In this document: in pieces, positions 24,523-32,765 of the stretch | Numbering within the stretch: the first letter of the stretch is position 1 | Layout: every line of letters starts with the position of its first letter | Program-made: the position numbers and the translations under genes | Notes under the pieces: generated by a model | Told to the model about the DNA's origin: nothing | What the model saw: only the letters and a program-made list of their open reading frames with translations | Database searches by the model: none | NCBI GenBank assembly: GCA_964414185.1 | Contig: CAYPVK010000001.1 | Span: 1 to 64,000, forward strand | Direction: 5' to 3' | Source: UBA7488 sp964414185 | Lineage (GTDB): Bacteria > Pseudomonadota > Alphaproteobacteria > CAAHEQ01 > UBA3637 | DNA: 64,000 nt

Positions 24523-25473
24523 TCATCGTGCGTTTCTTTCGCCGATAAATTCCCAAGGCCCTTTGGAACCCGTCCGCCGTTCCCGTTTAATGACAACGGG
24601 TTTTGGTTTATCCGAAAACGTTTGGCCCCGTGCCGCTTTTTGGGGTGCGGGAATGATTTGTTGTTGCCTTTCGGATAAAATGTTTTTTAAAGATGTTTTT
24701 TCCCCGCCGGTTTGCCCGTTTGTTTTCGAATTTGTCAATACCTGTTTCGGCGGTTTCGGGATTTGTTTGTCTTTTCCGATATTGTCCCCGACGGTCCGAT
24801 TCGAAATGTTTTTCCCTCGCGTTACGGCCAAATCGTCAAATCCGTAAAAATAATCCGCAATGTTTTTCCTGGTCAAAACGGCAGGCAATTCGGGCAACAT
24901 GATATAATGTTCGGCGACGTTATACCTGTCTGTTCCGTGTGCAAATTTTTTTTGCAACAAATCCGTTGTCAATTTATGCAAGCGCACATGTAAAGCACGT
25001 TGAATCAATGTCATGTTTGCGGCATTGTTTTTGCCGCCCCAGCAAATCGGCATTTGATGATGCAAATCAAAATTACGAGGTTTAAACCCGAAGGTTTTGG
25101 ACAATTCAACGGTCTTTGCGTTAAAATGCCCGTCCATTAATCCGCATTCGGCAAAATATTGGACAATATTGTGATTTTGAATGTGGTATCCGTTTGAATT
25201 TCGATTCCTGTTTAACACCCGAGTAACGGCCTTTTTGATATTCCACGGTAAATCGGATTTTGAAATCAGATTTTTTGCTTGCGAATTTGTTTTCTTTTTA
25301 TGAGAAAACCGCCGCCTGTTCATTATGCGTTTATTGTGATTCGGGAATTTGATGAGCACTTTTTTGCACGGAACGGATTCTTTCACTGCCGAAAAAGACC
25401 AAACGGCATTGCCGCTTTCGTCAATTTTCAATTTCAAAGTTTGCCGTTCGCAAATACGATCCCGCTTTTTCAT
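24523..25473 (-). CDS. HNH-motif protein with basic flanks
   Basis: A 316-aa protein, strongly basic at both ends. The HNH-like core FDLHHQMPICWGGKNNAANM then RALHVRLHKLTTDLLQ (about 135-175) and the following YIMLPELPAVLTRKNIADYF block match the downstream paralogue. The last 90 residues are Lys/Gln/Arg-rich and low-complexity. The N-terminal segment (LKIDESGNAVWSFSAVKES) aligns with the neighbour's start (KKRYDEKGNVIYYYES), helping to place that start. ATG 25473 has only a weak GGGGTTCGG site. HNH domains occur in homing, toxin and defence nucleases; nothing in the context decides which. Confidence 0.72.
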   Translation of the reverse strand: MKKRDRICERQTLKLKIDESGNAVWSFSAVKESVPCKKVLIKFPNHNKRIMNRRRFSHKKKTNSQAKNLISKSDLPWNIKKAVTRVLNRNRNSNGYHIQNHNIVQYFAECGLMDGHFNAKTVELSKTFGFKPRNFDLHHQMPICWGGKNNAANMTLIQRALHVRLHKLTTDLLQKKFAHGTDRYNVAEHYIMLPELPAVLTRKNIADYFYGFDDLAVTRGKNISNRTVGDNIGKDKQIPKPPKQVLTNSKTNGQTGGEKTSLKNILSERQQQIIPAPQKAARGQTFSDKPKPVVIKRERRTGSKGPWEFIGERNAR

Positions 25474-25598
25474 CCGAACCCCGTGTAAAAAACAGTGTGA
25501 TATTTTGTCTATATTTTATTATACGTGAAATTGGGATATTTGTCAAAGAAAAGAACGGGCTTTGTCGCAATTTATACAAAAATCACCCGATGCGCGTG

Positions 25599-26306
25599 TT
25601 ATTCTTCTTCGCCATTGTCACCTAAGGCGGAATCCAATGCATACCCTGCCGAACGGACAGTGCGGACAATGTCTTTTCCCCCGCTTTCGTTCAACGCGCG
25701 GCGCAAACGGCGGATATGTACGTCAACCGTGCGCAATTCGACATGAATCGAACCGCCCCAAACCAATTTCAACAATTCTTCGCGAGATAATACGACCCCC
25801 GGTTTTTCCATCAGATATTGTAATAACCTGAATTCCGTCGGTCCCAAATGGACGGCTTTGTCTCCCCGCATCACGCGGCGTTTGGCAAAATCCATCGTTA
25901 AATCTTCAAATATCAGGTTGTCGTGTTTTTCTTGCGGTGCCACGCGGCGTAACAAAGCGACAATCCGCGCCATCAATTCGGGGATAGAATACGGCTTGGT
26001 CATATAATCGTCGGCGCCATAGGATAATCCGCGCACTTTATCGGCTTCGTCGCCGCGCGCCGTCAACATGATAATCGGCGTGTTGCGCAATTCATAAGAT
26101 TTACGAATATCACGACATAAATCAATGCCTTGGACATTCGGTAACATCCAATCGAGCAAGATTAAATCGGGTTTTTCGGCCATGGCCGTCGGCATCACGT
26201 CTTTGCCATCCATCGCTACGATTGTTTCATAGCCTTGCTTTTCCAAATTGTATTTGAGCAATGTTACCAAACCCGCTTCATCTTCGACAATCATAATTTT
26301 GGTCAT
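25599..26306 (-). CDS. OmpR/PhoB-family response regulator (orphan)
   Basis: A 235-aa two-component regulator. The receiver domain has the acidic pocket VEDEAG, the phospho-acceptor Asp in LILLDWMLPNVQG, Thr in MLTARGDEADK and Lys in DDYMTKPYS. The C-terminal winged helix ends in ELRTVDVHIRRLRRAL and VRTVRSAGYALD, as in PhoB. ATG 26306 is chosen; a GTG start at 26342 would overlap rpe. No histidine kinase gene is adjacent, so it is an orphan in this window. It lies 28 nt downstream of rpe on the same strand. Confidence 0.9.
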   Translation of the reverse strand: MTKIMIVEDEAGLVTLLKYNLEKQGYETIVAMDGKDVMPTAMAEKPDLILLDWMLPNVQGIDLCRDIRKSYELRNTPIIMLTARGDEADKVRGLSYGADDYMTKPYSIPELMARIVALLRRVAPQEKHDNLIFEDLTMDFAKRRVMRGDKAVHLGPTEFRLLQYLMEKPGVVLSREELLKLVWGGSIHVELRTVDVHIRRLRRALNESGGKDIVRTVRSAGYALDSALGDNGEEE

Positions 26307-26334
26307 AATAATTTTTCCCGTTTGTATGTGAAAT

Positions 26335-26988
26335 TTATTCACCCTTTAATTTTTTAATCGCATCTGCTTTTGAGCGGGCTTTGAAAATATAACTGCCTGC
26401 CACCAAAATGTCCGCCCCGGCCAATACGCAAGCGGGCGCCGTAACATCCGTAATACCGCCGTCGACTTCGATTTTTACTTTTTTTCGGCCGATAAGTTCT
26501 TTTAATTCGGCGATTTTTTTTATCGCCTGTTTTTCAAAAGCTTGTCCGCCGAAACCCGGTTCGACCGACATGACAAGCACTTGGTCAATATCGGGCAAAT
26601 ACGGGATTAAATCGCCGGCCTTCGTGCGCGGTTTAATGGACAGCCCGACTTTTTTATGATGTTTTTTGATTTGCGCAATCAAGGACGGCGTATCATCGCA
26701 ACATTCCGAATGGACGGTAATGATATCCGCACCCGCCGCCGCGAATCGATCAATAAAATCGGACGGATATGCCATCATCAAATGCACATCGAACGGCAAA
26801 TCGGTATAAGGGCGTATCGCTTGCACAATCGGCGGTCCGAACGTCAGGTTCGGCACAAAATGCCCGTCCATCACGTCTATGTGGATCATATCGGCCCCGG
26901 CACGTTGCAAAGCCCGAACATCTCTGCCCAAATTGGCAAAGTCGGCGCTTAAAATACTGGGTGATACCAACACGTTTTTTTGTTTCAT
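26335..26988 (-). CDS. rpe: Ribulose-phosphate 3-epimerase
   Basis: Interconverts ribulose 5-phosphate and xylulose 5-phosphate in the pentose phosphate pathway. The 217-aa TIM barrel has SPSILSADFANLG at the N-terminus, HIDVMDGHFVPNLTFGP (metal His and catalytic Asp), HLMMAYPSDFID, VMSVEPGFGGQ and the second catalytic Asp in VDGGIT. ATG 26988 is the family start (MKQKNVLVSPSILS); the upstream in-frame start at 27024 adds unconserved residues. It is divergent from the sucC-like gene. Confidence 0.95.
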   Translation of the reverse strand: MKQKNVLVSPSILSADFANLGRDVRALQRAGADMIHIDVMDGHFVPNLTFGPPIVQAIRPYTDLPFDVHLMMAYPSDFIDRFAAAGADIITVHSECCDDTPSLIAQIKKHHKKVGLSIKPRTKAGDLIPYLPDIDQVLVMSVEPGFGGQAFEKQAIKKIAELKELIGRKKVKIEVDGGITDVTAPACVLAGADILVAGSYIFKARSKADAIKKLKGE

Positions 26989-27140
26989 AACAAAAAGTAT
27001 AATGAAATTCATTTCCGAAATCAAGCGGATAGTTTGCCGCTTTTTGCCGAAGGATGACTTTATGTGTTCGGCGGTTTCGAAAATTTCCTTGAATTGTCGG
27101 GCATTTTATGCCACAATGCCCTTTAAAGGCGGGGAAAGTC

Positions 27141-28301
27141 ATGGAAATTCACGAATACCAGGTTAAAAAATTGTTTGCCAAACACGGGTTGCCCGTTTTA
27201 AAGGGCGGGGTCGCCTATACGCCCGACGAAGCCGTTCGCATTGCGGAGCAAATCGGCAGCGAATTATGGGCGGTTAAGGCTCAAATTCATGATGGGTCAA
27301 GGTGTCGCGGCTTTTTTGTCGAAGACGATGCCGGCAAAGGCACGGGATTGCGATTTGCCGAATCGACGGATGAAGTGCGCGATACGGCCAAGCAAATGTT
27401 GGGCCATACGCTGATTACGCCGACGACGCATCGCAAAGGGCATGAAGTCAAAAAAATCTATATTGAAGAAGTCATTGACATTGAAGAAAGTTTTGATTTA
27501 TCCATTCGGGCGGATACGGATACTCAAAAGGTTTTGTTGGTGTTGGTTAAAGAAAACGGCCAACAAAAATCGTATGAACTGAATCCGAAAGGCGTCAGCG
27601 TTTTTCAGCTGCATCGTCTCGGAAACCGTATGAAATTAAAACCCAAAGCGGCGTTTCAGCTGATTCACATTGTCAACCATATGTTTGACATTTTCAAATC
27701 TTATAAAGCAACTGCCGTTGAAATCACGCCGTTGGCATTGGATAAAAAGGGGGATTTGGTTGCGTTGGACGGGCGCATTGTTTTTGACCCCGACGCTTTG
27801 TTCGAATTTCCCGAAATCGCTCAATTGCGCGAAATTGATGCGGGTACCGAACGCGAATCCGTTGCGCGCCAACACAATTTTAAATACAAGAAATTGGGCG
27901 GCAATATCGCCTGTATCGTTAACGGGTCCGGATTGGGATATGCAACAATCGATTTGGTCGGCGATAAGGGCGGCAGCGTGTCTTGTTTGTTAGATGTCGG
28001 AACGGAACCGACCAAAGAAGTTGTCGCGCTTGCCTTTCGGATGGTATTGTCCGAACCCGATATTGAAGGCGTGCTGGTCAATATTTTCGGCGGGATTACC
28101 AGATGTGATGTCATTGCGCAAGGGTTGATTGCCGCATCGCACGAAATATCGGTCGGGTTGCCCCTTGTTGTGCGGATGGACGGCACGAACGCGGCAGTGG
28201 GTACGCGGTTGTTGCAAGAATCAAAGTTGCCGTTTGAAACCGTTTCGGATATGGGCAAAGCCGTCGAAAGAATTGTTGCGCGGGTAGGGGAGATTGTCTG
28301 A
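27141..28301 (+). CDS. Succinyl-CoA synthetase beta-like protein with altered ATP-grasp site
   Basis: A 386-aa homologue of SucC. The N-terminal MEIHEYQVKKLFAKHGLP and the C-terminal VNIFGGITRCDVIAQGLI are well kept. However, the nucleotide loop that reads GGRGKAGG in SucC is DGSRCRGFF here, the Mg-ligand segment EINPL is EITPL (Asn to Thr), and the DVGGGATKE segment is DVGTEPTKE. ATG 27141 after GGGGAAAG is preferred to 27108. The stop overlaps the sucD-like start (TGATG). I infer a paralogue that no longer makes succinyl-CoA in the normal way; a canonical sucCD is probably elsewhere in the genome. Confidence 0.85.
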   Translation: MEIHEYQVKKLFAKHGLPVLKGGVAYTPDEAVRIAEQIGSELWAVKAQIHDGSRCRGFFVEDDAGKGTGLRFAESTDEVRDTAKQMLGHTLITPTTHRKGHEVKKIYIEEVIDIEESFDLSIRADTDTQKVLLVLVKENGQQKSYELNPKGVSVFQLHRLGNRMKLKPKAAFQLIHIVNHMFDIFKSYKATAVEITPLALDKKGDLVALDGRIVFDPDALFEFPEIAQLREIDAGTERESVARQHNFKYKKLGGNIACIVNGSGLGYATIDLVGDKGGSVSCLLDVGTEPTKEVVALAFRMVLSEPDIEGVLVNIFGGITRCDVIAQGLIAASHEISVGLPLVVRMDGTNAAVGTRLLQESKLPFETVSDMGKAVERIVARVGEIV

Positions 28302-29182
28302 TGCAAAAATTACCGAACCAAAGCACGCCCGTTTTATATCAAGGGATTACCAGTTCGCTCGGTACGGTCCATACCGAAATGGCCTTGGTATACGGCACGA
28401 ACATTGTGGCGGGCGTGGCACGTGAAAAGGGGTTGAAAACTTATTTAAACGTTCCCGTTTTTCAAACGGTCAAAGAAGCCGTGCGCAAAACAAAACCGCA
28501 AATCAGCGTTATATTTTCAACGCCTGCGCGCGCTTTGTCCGATGTGAAAGAAGCCGTTAAGGAAAGGATTCCGCTTGTCATTTGTACGACCGAACATGTC
28601 CCGTTGCATGATGCGTTGCAAATGAAAGAATTGGCCGATAAATATGCGGTGCAACTGTTGGGGCCGAGTTCGCCCGGCATTTTGACGGTCGATAAATGTT
28701 TGGCGGGTGCCATGCCGGCGCATTTGTTTGAAAAAGGGACGGTCGGCATCGTTACGCGGTCAAGTTCGATGGCCTATGAAGCGGCCCGCCAGTTGTCACA
28801 ACAAGGGTTCGGCGTGTCGGCGTGTATCGCACTTGGAACTGCACCGATAACCGGAACGGATTTTATCCCGGCCGTCAAAGTGTTGTTGTCCGATGCACGC
28901 ACGAAAGCCATTTTAATCATCGGCGATTATGCGGGGTTATCGGAATTTGAATTGGCGGCTTGGTACCAAAAACAAAAACGCAAAAAACCGTTGGCGGCCT
29001 ATATCGGTGGCAAAGCATACGGCAAATCGAAAAAAACGCCGCTGTTGGGGTCGCAAAACAAATTGCCGGCCAAAAGCGTCGCCGAAAAGCAAGAAGCCCT
29101 TGCCAAAGTCGGCGCGCACGTTATTTTGTCCCCCGAACTGTTGGGTTCGTCCCTGGCAAAACTGTTGACGAAGGAGGCATAA
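28301..29182 (+). CDS. Succinyl-CoA synthetase alpha-like protein lacking the phosphohistidine
   Basis: A 293-aa homologue of SucD, recognisable by GITSSLGTVHTEMALVYGTN (CoA-binding Rossmann start), VPVFQTVKEAV and VGIVTRSSSMAYEAARQLSQ. In SucD the phosphorylated His sits in RMGHAGAI; the aligned stretch here is KTPLLGSQNK, with no His. The GPNCPG loop is GPSSPG. Without that His the normal phosphoryl relay cannot operate. It overlaps the sucC-like gene by one base and is directly followed by chpT, whose ATG starts immediately after its stop codon. The role is unknown; a scaffold, a CoA sensor or a different acyl-CoA reaction are options. Confidence 0.85.
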   Translation: MQKLPNQSTPVLYQGITSSLGTVHTEMALVYGTNIVAGVAREKGLKTYLNVPVFQTVKEAVRKTKPQISVIFSTPARALSDVKEAVKERIPLVICTTEHVPLHDALQMKELADKYAVQLLGPSSPGILTVDKCLAGAMPAHLFEKGTVGIVTRSSSMAYEAARQLSQQGFGVSACIALGTAPITGTDFIPAVKVLLSDARTKAILIIGDYAGLSEFELAAWYQKQKRKKPLAAYIGGKAYGKSKKTPLLGSQNKLPAKSVAEKQEALAKVGAHVILSPELLGSSLAKLLTKEA

Positions 29183-29746
29183 ATGGATTTATCCGAATGT
29201 ATCATGACCCGCGTGTCGCATGATTTGGCGGGCATATCGGGCGCGTTGCACAATACGGCGGAATTGATGCAAATGGATCCGACCTTTGCACCGGAAGCGG
29301 CGAATTTGTTGAAAGAATCGACAGCTTTTTTAATCGCGCGGTTGAAATTTTTCCGCTTGTTGTTCGGTTTGCCGACGGCACCTGTTACAACGGCAGTGGC
29401 GGCAAATTACCTGAAAACGTTGACGGCGCCGATAACGTTGAAGGGCAAAATCGATAGCCTTTTTTATTTGGGCGCCGTGTTCGTGTGTGCGCACGCGTTA
29501 ATTCGCGGCGGCGAAATAAGTATATCGAATCAAACAATTACGGCGTCGGGGCAAATTCATTTGGATGAAACAAGCCGATTGTTTTTGGATGGGAAACGTC
29601 CCGAACCGACGGCTCAATCGGTCGGCGCGGCATGGTTGGCAAATTATGCCGAAAAAAACGGCATTGCCTTTAAAATGCGCGTATCGGACAAGATGATGAT
29701 TATCGAATCGGTTTTTTCGGCGGCGGTATCGGCCCTGAAAAAATGA
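29183..29746 (+). CDS. chpT: ChpT-like histidine phosphotransferase
   Basis: A 187-aa protein of the alphaproteobacterial ChpT family, a dimeric phosphotransferase that relays phosphate from CckA to CtrA and CpdR to control the cell cycle. The phospho-acceptor helix is TRVSHDLAGISGALHNTAEL (about 9-28), where family members have CHDL..PVGAI.NG.EL. The second helix has the family RLKFFRLLFG motif (about 52-61). The C-terminal half is the degenerate HATPase-like domain. ATG 29183 abuts the sucD-like stop and uses its GGAGG as RBS, so expression is tied to the degenerate sucCD pair. This is a strong alphaproteobacterial marker. Confidence 0.85.
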   Translation: MDLSECIMTRVSHDLAGISGALHNTAELMQMDPTFAPEAANLLKESTAFLIARLKFFRLLFGLPTAPVTTAVAANYLKTLTAPITLKGKIDSLFYLGAVFVCAHALIRGGEISISNQTITASGQIHLDETSRLFLDGKRPEPTAQSVGAAWLANYAEKNGIAFKMRVSDKMMIIESVFSAAVSALKK

Positions 29747-29819
29747 CGGGCAATAAAAAAACTGTACTTAAACGCCGTTTTGCCGTATAATGGAAACGGT
29801 AAAACAATCGGAGCGTTTG

Positions 29820-30698
29820 ATGGTCGGACAAATGAAACCGAATTTAAAAAACATAATGGCGCGTTTGTCGGACGGCAAAGCGGGGGCGGTGCATTACGTC
29901 GAACGGTTGGGCGGCCTTAACCATCAAACCTATGAAGTCAATCATCAATATGTCGTCAGATTTCCGAGTGTCGGAGAACCTTTGGACATTTTTCGAAAAA
30001 AAGCGCAACTGATGGCGATTTTGGGGGAATATATCAAATTTAAACTGCCGCAAATCGAAATTAAAGAATTTTCGGCCGACGAATCAGTGGCGGACATACC
30101 GGTTTTTGACGGGCGCGTTGTGGCTCAAGTGTACCCGAAAATACAAGGAGACACATTGAATGAAAAGCAATTTTCAAAATTGCCCCCGTCCGTACAAGAC
30201 GGCATTTTAACCGGTCAAGCCGCTTTTGCCGCGCAAATGCATACGGTACCGTTGGGGCGGTTGTACGGATTAATTGACAGTACGTTTATGGATAATTTAA
30301 GCGCGCGAATTGATGATTCTTTGCCCGAATTGCGCCGATATGATGAAACATTTCGGGCGCGATTAAAACGTACCGTGTTTGATGAAACAGGGTGGCAATG
30401 CGGTCTTGTCGCGACATATGACGACCAACATTTGGGCAACGGCGTTTTCGATGTTCAAACGGGCAAAACCGTCGGCATGTTTGATATGGATGACATTGCC
30501 GTTCGCCCTTTGGGAAATGCGCGGGGATTAAGATTGTTTTCAAAAGAGTATTCGGATTCTTTCAAAGAAAAATATGCCGAAGCCGTCGGTCGGTACGTTG
30601 CCCCGCAAATGCATCATGGCGCAGCCGGCGTTTTATCGTCCTGTCAGATCGCTTGCGACACGGCACACCGCATTTTTAAAAAAATGAAGGAACGTTAA
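29820..30698 (+). CDS. APH/choline-kinase-like phosphotransferase 1 of 6
   Basis: A 292-aa small-molecule-kinase fold of the aminoglycoside phosphotransferase family. The beta3 position is YVVRFPSVG (Arg instead of Lys). The catalytic loop is ATYDDQHLGN with Asp and Asn kept but the usual His as Tyr, and the metal motif is MFDMDD. It is the most diverged of the six tandem copies. ATG 29820 after CGGAG is preferred to ATG 29790. The neighbours upstream are chpT and downstream the other kinases. The substrate is unknown: amino alcohols, sugars or antibiotics are all phosphorylated by relatives. Confidence 0.75.
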   Translation: MVGQMKPNLKNIMARLSDGKAGAVHYVERLGGLNHQTYEVNHQYVVRFPSVGEPLDIFRKKAQLMAILGEYIKFKLPQIEIKEFSADESVADIPVFDGRVVAQVYPKIQGDTLNEKQFSKLPPSVQDGILTGQAAFAAQMHTVPLGRLYGLIDSTFMDNLSARIDDSLPELRRYDETFRARLKRTVFDETGWQCGLVATYDDQHLGNGVFDVQTGKTVGMFDMDDIAVRPLGNARGLRLFSKEYSDSFKEKYAEAVGRYVAPQMHHGAAGVLSSCQIACDTAHRIFKKMKER

Positions 30699-30706
30699 AA
30701 GAGTTC

Positions 30707-30740
30707 GCAAAAACGCTTTTTGCCGTTTCCTTTTTTGCAA
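30707..30740 (+). terminator. Possible terminator after kinase 1
   Basis: GCAAAAA-CGC-TTTTTGC (30707-30723), a perfect 7-bp stem, is followed within 10 nt by a T-rich stretch ending in TTTTTT. It lies 8 nt after the stop codon. Confidence 0.4.
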
Positions 30741-30803
30741 GATTTAAAAGACGACGTGTTTTCTTTAAGATTTTTTGAAATTTTTTCATATATGTAAAAA
30801 ATA

Positions 30804-30832
30804 TTGACAAATAAATGTGCGGATGTTAAAAT
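30804..30832 (+). promoter_or_regulatory. Promoter of kinase 2
   Basis: TTGACA (30804-30809), a 17-bp spacer and TAAAAT (30827-30832), about 45 nt before the kinase-2 ATG. Confidence 0.7.
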
Positions 30833-30876
30833 ACAAAAAAAGATGGATTGTTTGAACGTTTGTTTTAGGGGTGCAT

Positions 30877-31746
30877 ATGCATTTGATGCAATTAAAAGAT
30901 TATCGGGCTTGCTTGGCGGAATTGGTAAAATCGGCGGTGGGATTGAAAAATACGCCCGATTTGCAACGCCAATCGGGTGGGCAGGGATTGACATTTGCCG
31001 TCAACAAATCACATATTGTTAAATTTGCTTTGCGGCCGCACGAAATAAAACCGCTTCAAAACATGGTGGCTTTATTGACTGTTTTACGCCCGTATTTGCA
31101 ACATAAAACGCCCGTTCGGGTGCCTCAGGTACAAAGTGTTGTTTTATCCGTTCCCACCGTTCATGTCAGAAATGGCAAAGAAACACAAATTTACGGCGTC
31201 GTTTATCCGATGATGTCGGGAGTATTTCATCATAAATCGACTTTTGCCGAATTAAAAAATCGTTATGGATTAATGGAACAACTGGGGGAATTTATCGCCC
31301 ATTTGCACGGGTTTGATTATCGAAAATATGCTCATGTGCCGTTTAAGGATTATAAAAGCTGTTTAATGGAAGATATGGCAGGCATTGTGGAAGATTTGGA
31401 ATATGAAAAAGATTCCTTTAAAAAACGCTTGTTAAACGGTGTTTGCAAAAAAATGTTCGGTAACGATGATAATGTGCTGTGCCATTATGATGCAATGCCG
31501 CGCAATATTTGCTTAAACGCCGATGCTGACCGTATCACGGGGGTGATTGATTTCGGGTGTGCGGTTGTCGGGCCGCGCGCGTTTGAAATGACAAACACCG
31601 ATTATACAAAAGAAGATTTAACCGCTTTTGACGCAGGGTATAAACATGTTGCACGCCGCAGCATATTGTCGGAATCCCATGGCACGCCGCAAGAATATTT
31701 AGTCAAAACAACTTGCGATTTATATGCATGGATGAAGTGCCGATAA
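30877..31746 (+). CDS. APH/choline-kinase-like phosphotransferase 2 of 6
   Basis: A 289-aa kinase-fold protein. Lys in HIVKFAL (about 49) is the ATP-binding lysine, VLCHYDAMPRNICL is the catalytic loop (His, Asp, Asn all present) and GVIDFGCAVVGPRAFEM the metal-binding DFG and following segment. ATG 30877 lies 6 nt after AGGGG. It has its own promoter about 45 nt upstream of the start. Low identity to its neighbours outside these motifs suggests old duplications. The substrate is not known. Confidence 0.8.
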   Translation: MHLMQLKDYRACLAELVKSAVGLKNTPDLQRQSGGQGLTFAVNKSHIVKFALRPHEIKPLQNMVALLTVLRPYLQHKTPVRVPQVQSVVLSVPTVHVRNGKETQIYGVVYPMMSGVFHHKSTFAELKNRYGLMEQLGEFIAHLHGFDYRKYAHVPFKDYKSCLMEDMAGIVEDLEYEKDSFKKRLLNGVCKKMFGNDDNVLCHYDAMPRNICLNADADRITGVIDFGCAVVGPRAFEMTNTDYTKEDLTAFDAGYKHVARRSILSESHGTPQEYLVKTTCDLYAWMKCR

Positions 31747-31752
31747 AAAATA

Positions 31753-31781
31753 TTGACAGAAATTTTAAAGTGTGATATGCT
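31753..31781 (+). promoter_or_regulatory. Promoter of kinase 3
   Basis: TTGACA (31753-31758), a 17-bp spacer and TATGCT (31776-31781), 28 nt before the kinase-3 ATG. It starts 7 nt after the stop codon of kinase 2. Confidence 0.7.
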
Positions 31782-31809
31782 TGATAAAAAAACAAGCAAA
31801 GGGGCGGTT

Positions 31810-32736
31810 ATGGAAAATTCAACTCTTTTAAAAAATCCGAAAATTCAAACGGCGCGGCGGTTGCGGCAAATTTTCGGATTGGTTAAAACGCCCGTTTTAA
31901 AAAAAATGACGGGAACCCAAGGGTTGACATACTTGATGAATAAAAAAACCGTTGTGAAGGTTCCTTTGACGGATGCCCAAACGGAACAATTAAAGGCGTT
32001 GGCGGCTTTGTCGGCCTTATTAAAACATAAAACGCCGGTTCGAACGCCCGATTTAAAATTGTATGATTTTGTGCCGACGTTCGGAACGGATTCCGCCGAA
32101 ATGTCTGCCGATGATATCGGTATGGCGGCGGGCAAAGCGGTTATCGGCTGTTATCCGTTGTTAAAGGGGGTCGTTTTTTCGAGCATGCCCGATTTTTACG
32201 ATGAAGAATTATCCGTGCGCGAAAAAGCTGTTTACGCGTTAGGTTCTTTTGTCGCCGATTTGCATTCTGTGACGCCGGACGAAATCGAAACTTTGAAAAT
32301 CGGTACGGCGCGCAATTATTTGCACGGCGTTTTGTTTGAAGAGTTCAAACAAGAAACGCAAGATGTGCCGCTTTCGAAACGCGCCCGATTGTCGGATGGC
32401 ATTTACAATCGCATTTTTGACGGTTGCGGCTCCGATGTTTTGTGCCATATGGATTTGCATATGGGTAATGTATGCTTTGACGAAAATTTTCAACGCTTAA
32501 CGGGCGTGTTTGATTTCGGCAGTGCCGTTAAGGGGCCGAAAGAATTGGAATTTATGACAATCGCCGGTGTTTATAATGAAGAATTGGCGGCCTTTAAAGC
32601 GGGGTATCAAAATCGCAGTCGGACGATGGCGGATTTCGAATCGGTTCAATGTCGACGTGTGTGCAAATATTTGTCGCCGTTTTCGCGTTGGCGTGAAATG
32701 CCGGTGTTAATTCAAGAAGAAAAACAAAGAATTTAA
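31810..32736 (+). CDS. APH/choline-kinase-like phosphotransferase 3 of 6
   Basis: A 308-aa kinase-fold protein. TVVKVPL carries the nucleotide lysine, VLCHMDLHMGNVCF is the catalytic loop and GVFDFGSAVKGPKELEFM the DFG region. Its N-terminal part (GTQGLTYLMNKKTVVKVPL, then KHKTPVRTPDL) is clearly related to kinase 2 (GGQGLTFAVNKSHIVKFAL, then HKTPVRVPQV), so these two are the closest pair. ATG 31810 follows AAAGGGG; the in-frame start at 31753 falls on the promoter. Confidence 0.8.
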   Translation: MENSTLLKNPKIQTARRLRQIFGLVKTPVLKKMTGTQGLTYLMNKKTVVKVPLTDAQTEQLKALAALSALLKHKTPVRTPDLKLYDFVPTFGTDSAEMSADDIGMAAGKAVIGCYPLLKGVVFSSMPDFYDEELSVREKAVYALGSFVADLHSVTPDEIETLKIGTARNYLHGVLFEEFKQETQDVPLSKRARLSDGIYNRIFDGCGSDVLCHMDLHMGNVCFDENFQRLTGVFDFGSAVKGPKELEFMTIAGVYNEELAAFKAGYQNRSRTMADFESVQCRRVCKYLSPFSRWREMPVLIQEEKQRI

Positions 32737-32765
32737 GCAAAAATTGTCAGTTTATGCGGGGTTTC

